A DNA stretch of 64,000 nt from Algoriphagus zhangzhouensis (GTDB lineage: Bacteria > Bacteroidota > Bacteroidia > Cytophagales > Cyclobacteriaceae), in NCBI RefSeq assembly GCF_900148515.1, contig NZ_FRXN01000003.1, positions 476,757 to 540,756 of the forward strand, read 5' to 3'. The translations under genes and the position numbers were made by a program. Below the pieces are notes generated by a model. That model did no database searches. It was not told the DNA's origin and saw only the letters and a list, made by a program, of their open reading frames with translations. Shown piece after piece: positions 27,129 through 34,742 of the stretch. Each line of letters starts with the position of its first letter. Positions within the stretch are counted from its first letter, which is position 1.

Positions 27129-27719
27129 ATGACACCTGAAGAATTTAAGCAAAAATGGATTTCACTTGAGAACAATCTCAATCCGATAAGTTCTGAAAAA
27201 CTGGATGGACTTGGTTTATCTGCAAAAACCATCCACTTTTTAGTACGTTCAGGCTTGCCTGATAGTGTTGCTCCATTTCTTTCATTTTCGAATGACTCTG
27301 AGGACTTATCCAATGGAATTCAAAAACTTAATAAGGTTTATGACATTCTGGATCCAGAATTTGAAAAATACGTTTTTATTGGTTCCTGTGGTGACGGCGA
27401 CCCAATTGTTGTAAATACTCAAATGGACGACCAAATTGAGTTTTTGGACCATGAAAATTATTTCTCGTCCGGATTTTTCAATTCAGACATTTCTGGCCTT
27501 GCCAAAAGTTTGCTCGCTTATAGAAACTTTATTGACATGATTCTAGAGGAAAATGGGCAGGATGCTTATCTAGATTCCGTCTTTACAGACGAGCAGTTTG
27601 AAAAACTAAAAAATGAAATTTTACTTGCCGATACTAGGGCTATGGAAAATGATTCCTTTTGGTTTACTCAATTGAAAATGGACTTGGATTTACGTGAAAT
27701 CGCAAAAAAGGAAAAATAA
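27129..27719 (+). CDS. SUKH/SMI1-KNR4-like protein, putative immunity protein
   Basis: The protein has 196 residues with no signal peptide. The middle follows the SUKH pattern: a short loop with SGLPDSVAPFLSF, then a hydrophobic strand YVFIGSCGDGDPIVVNT, where G-x-G-D-G-D marks the conserved glycine turn, and later GLAKSLLAYRNFID as the C-terminal helix. SUKH proteins are often immunity proteins against polymorphic toxins, or orphan members of immunity arrays. No toxin gene is adjacent, so it may be an orphan. It starts 21 bases after the previous gene. Family assignment is by pattern, so moderate certainty. Confidence 0.6.
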   Translation: MTPEEFKQKWISLENNLNPISSEKLDGLGLSAKTIHFLVRSGLPDSVAPFLSFSNDSEDLSNGIQKLNKVYDILDPEFEKYVFIGSCGDGDPIVVNTQMDDQIEFLDHENYFSSGFFNSDISGLAKSLLAYRNFIDMILEENGQDAYLDSVFTDEQFEKLKNEILLADTRAMENDSFWFTQLKMDLDLREIAKKEK

Positions 27720-27799
27720 AAGCCAGTGCAACAAAACCAATACACTATACCCTTCAGGACACTGTGAATAGCAAACCCGTTAAACCTACCCTCCCCAAT

Positions 27800-27940
27800 A
27801 TGACCAACCCAAAATCCATCTCCCCTTTCTGGCTATATACACTATTGGCACTAGCAGCATTGCTTGGGGTTTTGGCGTTGAATATTTCTTCTTTTCTATT
27901 GAAGTCAGGGACTGCGATGATTGGGATTTATGAAATTTAA
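27800..27940 (+). pseudogene. Truncated duplicate of the YhhN-family gene
   Basis: An ATG at 27800 opens 46 codons that match the first 43 or so codons of the intact gene at 28420. The protein start reads MTNPKSISPFWLYTLLALAA here and MPNPKPLSPFWLYVFLGLAA there, followed by near-identical LLGVLALNISSFLLKSGTA. Homology stops sharply after ATTGGGATT at about 27932, and a TAA follows three codons later. It is the leftover 5' end of a second copy, separated from the intact gene by about 480 bases carrying another small gene. Confidence 0.9.
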
Positions 27941-28029
27941 TTTTTTGAAAAACTCAAAATCTTGATGATCGAAATTGGGTATTGAAAAAGAAATAATCCC
28001 GATCTTCATTCTGAAATTTTCATATTTGA

Positions 28030-28404
28030 ATGAATCATCTTGATTTCGCTACTTTTATCTTTTACCACTATTTCAGCAAAGGGAAAACCCAATCAATTGC
28101 ATACGAAAAGTCAATAGTGGCGATAATGATTCTAGTTTATTTGAATGTATTGACATTGACAATATTTCTGGAAATTGACCTACTCCCAAAGAATTATGAT
28201 CTATTTGGAACAGGAATGAAATACCTTCTTTCCTCCGCATTTGTTATATTTTTTTACTTTGGATTCACTCTTATGCTTCCGAAAAAAAGAATTGAGAACC
28301 TTCATTTTTCAAAAGAAGCTCTTAAATCAGGAGGTTATATTATGGTTTTCTACATTCTTGCTTCATTTACTTTATTTTATTTTGCAGTAAAGCAGAATAT
28401 GTAA
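28030..28404 (+). CDS. Small membrane protein, unknown function
   Basis: The protein has 124 residues with three clear hydrophobic segments: around residues 28-48 (SIVAIMILVYLNVLTLTIF), 66-83 (YLLSSAFVIFFYFGFTLM) and 103-120 (IMVFYILASFTLFYFAV). The linker LPKKRIENLHFSKEALKSGG is basic and probably cytoplasmic. I recognise no family. It sits exactly between the truncated and the intact YhhN copies, so it belongs to the inserted segment, and its AT-richness fits an acquired gene. Confidence 0.7.
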   Translation: MNHLDFATFIFYHYFSKGKTQSIAYEKSIVAIMILVYLNVLTLTIFLEIDLLPKNYDLFGTGMKYLLSSAFVIFFYFGFTLMLPKKRIENLHFSKEALKSGGYIMVFYILASFTLFYFAVKQNM

Positions 28405-28419
28405 TCTAAAAAACTCAAT

Positions 28420-29109
28420 ATGCCCAACCCAAAACCCCTCTCCCCTTTCTGGCTCTATGTATTTTTAGGTTTAGCTGCATTACTTGGGGTTTTGGCTTTG
28501 AATATCTCTTCTTTTCTATTGAAATCGGGGACTGCGACGATTGGGATTTTGATTCTGTTGATTCTATTTATCAGCAAACCCAAGGCTTCGAATAAGAACT
28601 GGTTGATTGTGGGGGCATTTGCTTTTTCTATTGCTGGAGATTGGTTTTTATCGAATATGAAAGGGGATTCCGGGATGTTTGTCCAAGGTATTGCCTTGTA
28701 CTTTCTGGCTCATTTGGGATATCTGATATATGCTTGTATAAATGGAAAAATCAATTGGAAAGTTACCGGAGGCATCTTATTGGCCTTTCTGGCTTTTTAC
28801 TTTCTGACCTTGGCTCCAGCGATAGATGATTCAGTTTTGAAGGGGGCAGTATTGGTTTACTTGTTGGTTTCCTGTCTATCCATGGGAGCAGCTTTAGGAA
28901 TGAATGTCGAAGCCTTAGTCAAGTGGCCATATGTCTTTGGGATATTTTTGATTCTCTTTTCGGATACCGTGATTTCCTTCAAGGAGTTTTTAGGCTTTGA
29001 TGGATTGAATTATACCATCCTGCCAACGTATTATCTGGCGCATGTTTGTGTGGTGTTTTCTTTGATTCAGAGTTGGCAAGGAGATCAAGAGTTGATAGTA
29101 GAATCCTGA
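28420..29109 (+). CDS. YhhN family membrane protein (lysoplasmalogenase-like)
   Basis: The protein has 229 residues and about eight transmembrane segments, matching PF07947. The conserved family residues are visible in SIAGDWFLSNM (with the G-D pair), LYFLAHLGYLIYA and the late LIFSDTVISF and TYYLAHVCVV blocks. Characterised members (TMEM86B, LPLGase of bacteria) hydrolyse the vinyl ether bond of lysoplasmalogens. The conserved Asp residues expected for catalysis are present. Plasmalogen metabolism has not been shown here, so the substrate is uncertain. Its first 130 coding bases are duplicated at 27800. Confidence 0.82.
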   Translation: MPNPKPLSPFWLYVFLGLAALLGVLALNISSFLLKSGTATIGILILLILFISKPKASNKNWLIVGAFAFSIAGDWFLSNMKGDSGMFVQGIALYFLAHLGYLIYACINGKINWKVTGGILLAFLAFYFLTLAPAIDDSVLKGAVLVYLLVSCLSMGAALGMNVEALVKWPYVFGIFLILFSDTVISFKEFLGFDGLNYTILPTYYLAHVCVVFSLIQSWQGDQELIVES

Positions 29110-29203
29110 GCATCGCTTTTTGTAAATTACGTTTTCATTAACTCCTCGGCAATCAGCAAACTACTCAATTCAATATTTCCGGGGCCGAGGGGAATCGCCT
29201 TTT

Positions 29204-29280
29204 CCATCTTTTACCCAGGGTTAAAACCCTAGCCTGCCTACCTCAGGTAGGGCTATTCATGTTCAGTCCCTTCAGGGCAG
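29204..29280 (+). repeat. REP-like palindromic element, copy R2
   Basis: It contains the hairpin AGGGTTAAAACCCT, then CCTGCCTACCTCAGGTAGGGC (hairpin CCTACCT/AGGTAGG), TATTCATGTTCAG and a CCCTTCAGGG palindrome. It is nearly identical to R3 at 29501 and shares the same order of parts with R1 at 24600 in reverse. Confidence 0.8.
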
Positions 29281-29310
29281 ACTAAAAATGTTGCTGATGG
29301 CCCCAAGTCT

Positions 29311-29414
29311 AGTGGCGCGGTGGGAGGAGCTGGCAGCGGGGGTGCGGTTGGATAGAGTGGGGAAGCTTTGCCAGATCTTGACCTTTTGGTTCTTTTGTGT
29401 CAAGACAAAAGAAC
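29311..29414. repeat. Dispersed intergenic element, copy 2 (hairpin-ended)
   Basis: It matches 20728-20832. The 3' hairpin is GTTCTTTTG (29389-29397) with CAAAAGAAC (29406-29414) and loop TGTCAAGA. The stem differs from copy 1 at a base pair that stays complementary. Confidence 0.75.
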
Positions 29415-29500
29415 AGTCAATAATTTCTATAAAATCTGGTTTATGTCAGGAGGCTTGAACCAATTTGAGGCGTTTGAAGTATCCTGAGCAATGCTTTTTT

Positions 29501-29577
29501 CATCCTTTACCTAGGGTTAAAACCCTAGCCTGCCTACCTCAGGTAGGGCTATTCATGTTCAGCACCTTCAGGGCTGT
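29501..29577 (+). repeat. REP-like palindromic element, copy R3
   Basis: It contains AGGGTTAAAACCCT, GCCTGCCTACCTCAGGTAGG, GGCTATTCATGTTCAG and CACCTTCAGGGC. Only a few bases differ from R2, which lies 300 bases upstream. Confidence 0.8.
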
Positions 29578-29861
29578 CAACGCAAATAGGTATTTCAAAT
29601 CATTTATAAATCATTCCTGCGAAATATCGCAATCTCCATTCTCTAAATCTCTTTTTCTTCTAGAATCTCTGCTCTTGGTTCTCTCCCTCCTTCTGTCTTC
29701 GTTCTCCAATCTCCAGTATCATAAACTCTCTATCTTCTTGATTCTTGGCTCTAAAATCTTTGCTCTAATTACACCAATCAACAAACCTTCATTGGATTTC
29801 AATAGAATACACCCTAATTTATTGTGCAATTTCCACAAACCTTAAAACCTAGCATAACCTA

Positions 29862-32800
29862 ATGAAGAATCGATTACTAACAGTTGGAATTCTTTCCACT
29901 CTACTTTTTGCCTGCTCAGAAAAAGCCCCAGTCCAACTCAGTGATGAGGCTTATGCCCAACTTAGCGATGAGGAAAAAAGAAGCCCTGAACATGCCCTTG
30001 ACGGGATTTTGGTCAAGGATGAGCGATTGGAACTGGAGCTTTTTGCTTCCGAACCTATGCTCATCAATCCTACCAATATGGATATTGACGATAGAGGCAG
30101 AGTGTGGATTACCGAAGCTTTCAACTACCGAACCAACCTCAACCCTAAAAATCCAACGCATGCCGAAGGGGATAGAATTTTGATTTTGGAAGACACTGAC
30201 GGTGATGGTAAAGCCGACAAATCCAAAGTTTTTTACCAAGGTCCGGATATCAATGCCCCATTGGGGATAGCCGTTTTGGGTGATAAGGTTTATGTCTCCG
30301 TTTCGCCGAATGTCTATGTGTTCACGGATGCGGATGGCGATGATGTGCCGGAGAAAAAAGAGATTTTGTTTACGGGGGTTGGGGGTATTCAGCACGATCA
30401 TGGGATGCATGCGTTTACCTTCGGCCCTGACGGAAAAATCTATTTCAACTATGGAAATGAAGGGAAAGGGCTTCACCTTGCGGATGGCTCTCCGATCATG
30501 GATCCGATAGGAAGACCTGTCAACAGCCAAACCCAGCCTTATCGGGAAGGAATGGTTTTTCGGATGAATCCGGATCATTCGGAGTTGGAAATCTTGGGTT
30601 GGAACTTTAGAAACAACTACGAATTGGCGGTGGATAGCTACGGTCGCATGTGGCAATCTGACAATGATGACGATGGCAACCGTGGTACTCGGATCAATTA
30701 TGTGATGGACTTTGGAAACTACGGTTTCAAAGATGAAATAACCGGAGCTGATTGGCGATCCAGAAGGATCAATATGGAGGATTCTATTCCTCTTCGCCAT
30801 TGGCATTTGAATGACCCAGGGGTTGTTCCTAATTTACTTCAAACCTACGCAGGTTCGCCGACAGGGATTCTGATTTACGAGGGAAAATTGCTTCCTGAAG
30901 AATACCAAGGACAGATGATCCATTCGGACGCTGGACCGAATATCGTTCGCTCCTATCCTGTGAGCCAAAATGGGGCTGGCTTTAATGCAAAAATCCTCAA
31001 TTTATTGGACGGAAACGCACGAGACAATTGGTTTAGACCTTCTGATGTGACAGTTGCTCCTGATGGTTCTCTTTTTGTTTCCGACTGGTATGATCCAGGA
31101 GTGGGCGGCCATGCTGTGGGTGATTTGGAAAAAGGCAGAGTTTATCGTCTTTCTCCGAAAAACACCCCTTACAAGGTATCCAAGCCTGATTATTCTTCCG
31201 TTTCCTCTTTGATTCAATTGCTTCAAAATCCGAATCGCGCTACCCACTTTAAGGCTTTCATGGCTTTGGTAGCCAAAGGAAAAGAAGCCAAAGACGCATT
31301 GGAAACGCTCTATGCAGAAGGTGACCCACGAATGAAGGCCCGAGCTTTTTGGGTCTTGACCAAGCTTCCAAATGGAAATGATTACATCCAGACAGCTTCC
31401 GAAGATCCAGATGAAAATATCCGGGTTGCAGCAGTTCGTGCTTATAGAGAAAACCATATGGACAATGTGGAATTCCTTTCCAGAATGGCAGGCGATCCAT
31501 CCCCTCAGGTTAGAAGAGAGGTTGCTCTGGCGATCCGATACCAATCGCAACAGGCGGTTTGGCAAAAACTGGCAGAAAGCTATGAACCAGGTGACCGATG
31601 GTATTTGGAGGCTTTGGGAATCGCTGCCGAAGGATTCTGGGATGAATATCTTCCTGCATATTTGGAAAGCTTTTCACCAAACTGGATGGAAAGCGAAGCA
31701 GCTAAGGATGTAGTCTGGAGATCACGCTCTTCCCAAACAGCTGACCTTTTGGGCAAATTGATTTTGGCACAGCCTGGCAGAAACAACTTGCGCTATTACC
31801 GGGCTTTGGATTTCCAAGATCCTGCTGCAAAAGACAAAACTTTGAAAGCCCTTTTGGCGAATGCCTCTGAGGAAGATCAGGTGATTATTTTGAGACAAAT
31901 GGCCTTTAATCCAAAAAGACCTGATTCACAGATTTTGGCTTTGGCCAAGGCAACAGCAAGCAAGATCGAAGATGATCAGGACTTCTTGGAGATTGTGCAG
32001 AAATATGAAATCAGCAATCAGTCTGACCGTCTGGAGAAGATGATTTACACCTCTGAAAATGGACAAATCTCCGGATCAGCAGCTCGTATTTTCTTCAATT
32101 TGTATGGACCTCTTCCAATCGAAAAAGCCTTTGCAAATGTGGATGAAGATCAGGCAATCTTGGCAATCCGCAAGTTTGGAAGCATAGACAATGAGGCAAT
32201 GGCCAAATTGCTTTCCAAGATTTATCTGGATGAAAAGCAATCCGAGGCCAAGCGAATAGCCGCTATGGAAGAAGCCAGAGGCTATAACAGCGAGCCTTAC
32301 CTTTGGTCTTTGGCTCAGGAGGATAAAATCCCTGCTGATCTTTTACCTATCGCTCAGAAAATTCTGATGGGTTCCTGGAATGGAAATATCCGTGAAGAGG
32401 CTACTAAGAAATTTGGCAGCTCAAGCGGCAGCGAGTATGATGTTCCTAAGCTTTTGACGATGGATGGAGATATTGCGAATGGAAAAACCATTGCCTCCAC
32501 CTATTGCTTGGCTTGTCATAAAACCGGAAATGAAGGGATTGATTTTGGTCCGGGACTTTCTGAAATCGGAGACAAACTATCCAAGGAAGGTTTGATCAAT
32601 GCGATTGCCAATCCTTCGGAAGGAATGGGCTTTGGCTATGAAACTCAATTGGTAAAAATGAAGGATGGTAGCGAGTTTAAATGCATTGTCAATTCCAAAA
32701 CTGAAAACGATCTAATCGTGAAACTGATCGGAAGCAGCGAACAGAAAATCTACAAATTGGATCAGGTAGAAAGCGTGACCCAACTGGACGAATCTCTGAT

Positions 32801-32870
32801 GCCAAAATTCCCACTCTCCGACCAGGAAATGGTGGACTTGGTGAGCTATTTGGAGACCTTGAGAAAATGA
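29862..32870 (+). CDS. PVC-type heme-binding CxxCH protein with dehydrogenase-like propeller, lipoprotein
   Basis: The 1002-residue protein has a lipoprotein signal (LLFACSEK near residue 19). Residues 50-430 form a beta-propeller of the membrane-bound glucose/sorbosone-dehydrogenase type, with acidic repeats such as DTDGDGKAD. A HEAT-like helical region with conserved Arg/Asp turns follows at about 450-830. The C-terminal cytochrome domain has the heme motif C882-L-A-C-H886 and GPGLSEIG. The layout equals the Planctomycetes/Verrucomicrobia/Bacteroidota oxidoreductases of the TIGR02604/TIGR02603 type. Such proteins are thought to oxidise sugars in the periplasm, but substrates are largely unknown. 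Confidence 0.9.
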   Translation: MKNRLLTVGILSTLLFACSEKAPVQLSDEAYAQLSDEEKRSPEHALDGILVKDERLELELFASEPMLINPTNMDIDDRGRVWITEAFNYRTNLNPKNPTHAEGDRILILEDTDGDGKADKSKVFYQGPDINAPLGIAVLGDKVYVSVSPNVYVFTDADGDDVPEKKEILFTGVGGIQHDHGMHAFTFGPDGKIYFNYGNEGKGLHLADGSPIMDPIGRPVNSQTQPYREGMVFRMNPDHSELEILGWNFRNNYELAVDSYGRMWQSDNDDDGNRGTRINYVMDFGNYGFKDEITGADWRSRRINMEDSIPLRHWHLNDPGVVPNLLQTYAGSPTGILIYEGKLLPEEYQGQMIHSDAGPNIVRSYPVSQNGAGFNAKILNLLDGNARDNWFRPSDVTVAPDGSLFVSDWYDPGVGGHAVGDLEKGRVYRLSPKNTPYKVSKPDYSSVSSLIQLLQNPNRATHFKAFMALVAKGKEAKDALETLYAEGDPRMKARAFWVLTKLPNGNDYIQTASEDPDENIRVAAVRAYRENHMDNVEFLSRMAGDPSPQVRREVALAIRYQSQQAVWQKLAESYEPGDRWYLEALGIAAEGFWDEYLPAYLESFSPNWMESEAAKDVVWRSRSSQTADLLGKLILAQPGRNNLRYYRALDFQDPAAKDKTLKALLANASEEDQVIILRQMAFNPKRPDSQILALAKATASKIEDDQDFLEIVQKYEISNQSDRLEKMIYTSENGQISGSAARIFFNLYGPLPIEKAFANVDEDQAILAIRKFGSIDNEAMAKLLSKIYLDEKQSEAKRIAAMEEARGYNSEPYLWSLAQEDKIPADLLPIAQKILMGSWNGNIREEATKKFGSSSGSEYDVPKLLTMDGDIANGKTIASTYCLACHKTGNEGIDFGPGLSEIGDKLSKEGLINAIANPSEGMGFGYETQLVKMKDGSEFKCIVNSKTENDLIVKLIGSSEQKIYKLDQVESVTQLDESLMPKFPLSDQEMVDLVSYLETLRK

Positions 32871-32954
32871 GAATTTGAGATTTGAGACTTGAGATTTGAG
32901 ATTTGAAATTCAACCCCCCCCCTTTAGGAAATGAGGTTCGGGGGATTAAAAAAC

Positions 32955-32989
32955 AGAAAACGCCACCCAATTCCTAGGTGGCGTTTTCT
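32955..32989. terminator. Bidirectional rho-independent terminator
   Basis: AGAAAACGCCACC (32955-32967) pairs perfectly over 13 bp with GGTGGCGTTTTCT (32977-32989). A-rich and T-rich arms on both sides let it end the plus-strand heme protein and the minus-strand sulfatase transcripts. The spacer before it contains a GAGATTTGA tandem (32870-32905). Confidence 0.88.
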
Positions 32990-33019
32990 ATGGTCTATCA
33001 ACCAAAAACTATAGTCTAA

Positions 33020-34717
33020 TTACTTCTTTTCCTCTTCTACTTTTCTTCTTCTTTCTAGAATTTCTCCTTTGGGAACTCGATGAGCACCGAAGGTTCTGTC
33101 CTCTCCTCCTCTATCCATGTATTTCTCCACAATGCCCATACTTAGTTCAGTATTGTCTTTGTACTTCACTCGAAGTTCATCCAATCTCTTGTGAAGGTCG
33201 GCTCTGATCTCCGCATAAGCTGGATCATCGTATACGTTGTTCAATTCCAAAGGATCATTTTTCCGATCTATCAACTCCCACTGATCTTCTACATAGTAGT
33301 AGTGAATCAGTTTGTAATCTTGGGTGATAATCGCATAATGCCTATTCACCATATGCTCAGCTGGATACTCATAATAATGGTAGTAAACTGCATTTCTATC
33401 CCAAGCTGCATCATTTCCAGTCAACAGAGGAACCATGCTCTCTCCTTGCATATCTGCCGGAGCTTCGATCCCTGCAGCATCCAAGAAGGTCTGAGCGAAA
33501 TCGAGATTTTGAACCAATGCATCAGAGGTTGTACCTGGTTTTACTTTCCCTGGCCAAGCAACCAGCAAAGGAGTTTTGAAAGACTCGTCATAAACAAATC
33601 GCTTATCATACCACCCATGCTCTCCCAGGTAGAATCCCTGATCCGAGGTATAGACGATGATGGTATTATCCATCATATCATTGGCTTCCAAATAGTCCAA
33701 CAAACGACCTACATTCTCATCCACTGAAGCGATCGTTCCCAGATAATCCTGCATATAGCGATTGTATTTCCAGCTCATAATCTCTTCTTCACTCATGTTT
33801 GGATAGTCCTTTGTGAAAGCTTCATTGATAGGCCCATATGCCTTATCAAAGCTCGCTCTTTGCTCAGGAGTAAAGCGTTTCATCATATTGATCAAGCGAC
33901 CTTTGTCAGGACCGATCTCTGGTAATCCCAGCTCATCCATGGTCTCAGCTGTCAATTTGTTATCTCCGGACCAACTCATATGTTTGAGGATATTCATCTC
34001 GGCCTCTCCCGCTGGAGAAGTTCTTCCAGAATAATCGTCAAATAAGGTTGCTGGCTCTGCGAAAGTCCTATTGGTATATTCCTCCATATGACGCTCCGCC
34101 ATCAACCAAGCGCGGTGTGGCGCCTTATGCAAATACATCAACATAAACGGCTCTTCCTTATTCCTTTCTTGATCCAACCAATCGATCGTCATGTCGGTGA
34201 TGATATCCGTCACATAGCCTTCCATCTTGATTTCACCTTCATTTTTGGTGATAAATTCAGGATTGTAATAAGAACCTTGACCAGGCAAAATCTTGAATTG
34301 ATCAAAGCCTTTGGGATTGTTTCCAAAGTGAAGCTTCCCAAACATGGCAGTCTGGTAACCCGCATCTTGAAAAAGCTGAGGGAAAGTCACATTGGTCGTA
34401 TCAAATGGAAAAAGGTTATCTACTTTTCCATTCATATGAGAATGCTTCCCCGTCAAAATCGTCGCCCTAGAAGGTGCACAAATGGAATTGGTGACACTTG
34501 CTTGGGTAAATAGCATCCCCATCTCAGCAATTCTATCGATATTGGGAGTTTCTATCAAGGTATTATCATATGCCGAAATCGCCTGATAGGCATGATCATC
34601 TGACATGATAAAAATGATATTGGGCCTTTCCTGAGCCGATTCTCCAGCTTTTTGCTCGCAGGAAAAGACCGTAACCAGCGCAAATCCTCCCAACAAAAAG
34701 GATGAGTATTTATTCAT
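33020..34717 (-). CDS. Type I sulfatase, lipoprotein (tandem copy 1)
   Basis: The protein has 565 residues from the ATG at 34717, selected because a lipoprotein signal ending in VFSC (C20) starts there. Metal ligands are D40 and D41 in IMSDDHAY, the formylglycine site is C80-A-P-S-R84, and the distal metal site is YTSDQGFYLGEHGW. Its C-terminus has a basic, Glu-rich tail. It is a close paralog of the next gene, sharing long blocks such as TNSICAPSRATILTGKHSH. It would cleave a sulfate ester from a glycan at the cell surface. It lies 25 bases after its paralog on the same strand. Confidence 0.93.
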   Translation of the reverse strand: MNKYSSFLLGGFALVTVFSCEQKAGESAQERPNIIFIMSDDHAYQAISAYDNTLIETPNIDRIAEMGMLFTQASVTNSICAPSRATILTGKHSHMNGKVDNLFPFDTTNVTFPQLFQDAGYQTAMFGKLHFGNNPKGFDQFKILPGQGSYYNPEFITKNEGEIKMEGYVTDIITDMTIDWLDQERNKEEPFMLMYLHKAPHRAWLMAERHMEEYTNRTFAEPATLFDDYSGRTSPAGEAEMNILKHMSWSGDNKLTAETMDELGLPEIGPDKGRLINMMKRFTPEQRASFDKAYGPINEAFTKDYPNMSEEEIMSWKYNRYMQDYLGTIASVDENVGRLLDYLEANDMMDNTIIVYTSDQGFYLGEHGWYDKRFVYDESFKTPLLVAWPGKVKPGTTSDALVQNLDFAQTFLDAAGIEAPADMQGESMVPLLTGNDAAWDRNAVYYHYYEYPAEHMVNRHYAIITQDYKLIHYYYVEDQWELIDRKNDPLELNNVYDDPAYAEIRADLHKRLDELRVKYKDNTELSMGIVEKYMDRGGEDRTFGAHRVPKGEILERRRKVEEEKK

Positions 34718-34742
34718 AGTAGCGTTTAAAAATGAATGCATA

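Larger units (their letters stand above)
29110..29861. other. Long repeat-filled intergenic region
   Basis: These 750 bases contain two REP-like copies (R2, R3), one hairpin-ended dispersed element (copy 2) and a degenerate pyrimidine-rich tandem (29630-29770) that mirrors the purine-rich one at 24450-24560. ATCCTGAGCA followed by GCTTTTT occurs before both R2 and R3 (29103 and 29480), so this area grew by local duplication. An open frame from 29465 to 29845 is only a passage through these repeats. No gene is supported. Confidence 0.7.

Noticed and set aside
26126..28404. Complete integron
   Set aside because: No integrase gene and no clear folded attC site were seen; only a short shared post-stop motif supports cassettes.
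29465..29845. Open frame of 126 codons in the repeat-rich spacer
   Set aside because: It runs through REP copy R3 and the pyrimidine-rich tandem; composition and content are those of repeats, with no recognisable domain or start.
29916..30806. Long minus-strand open frame of 296 codons inside the PVC-type heme gene
   Set aside because: It is antisense to a clear, full-length conserved protein and has no domain of its own.
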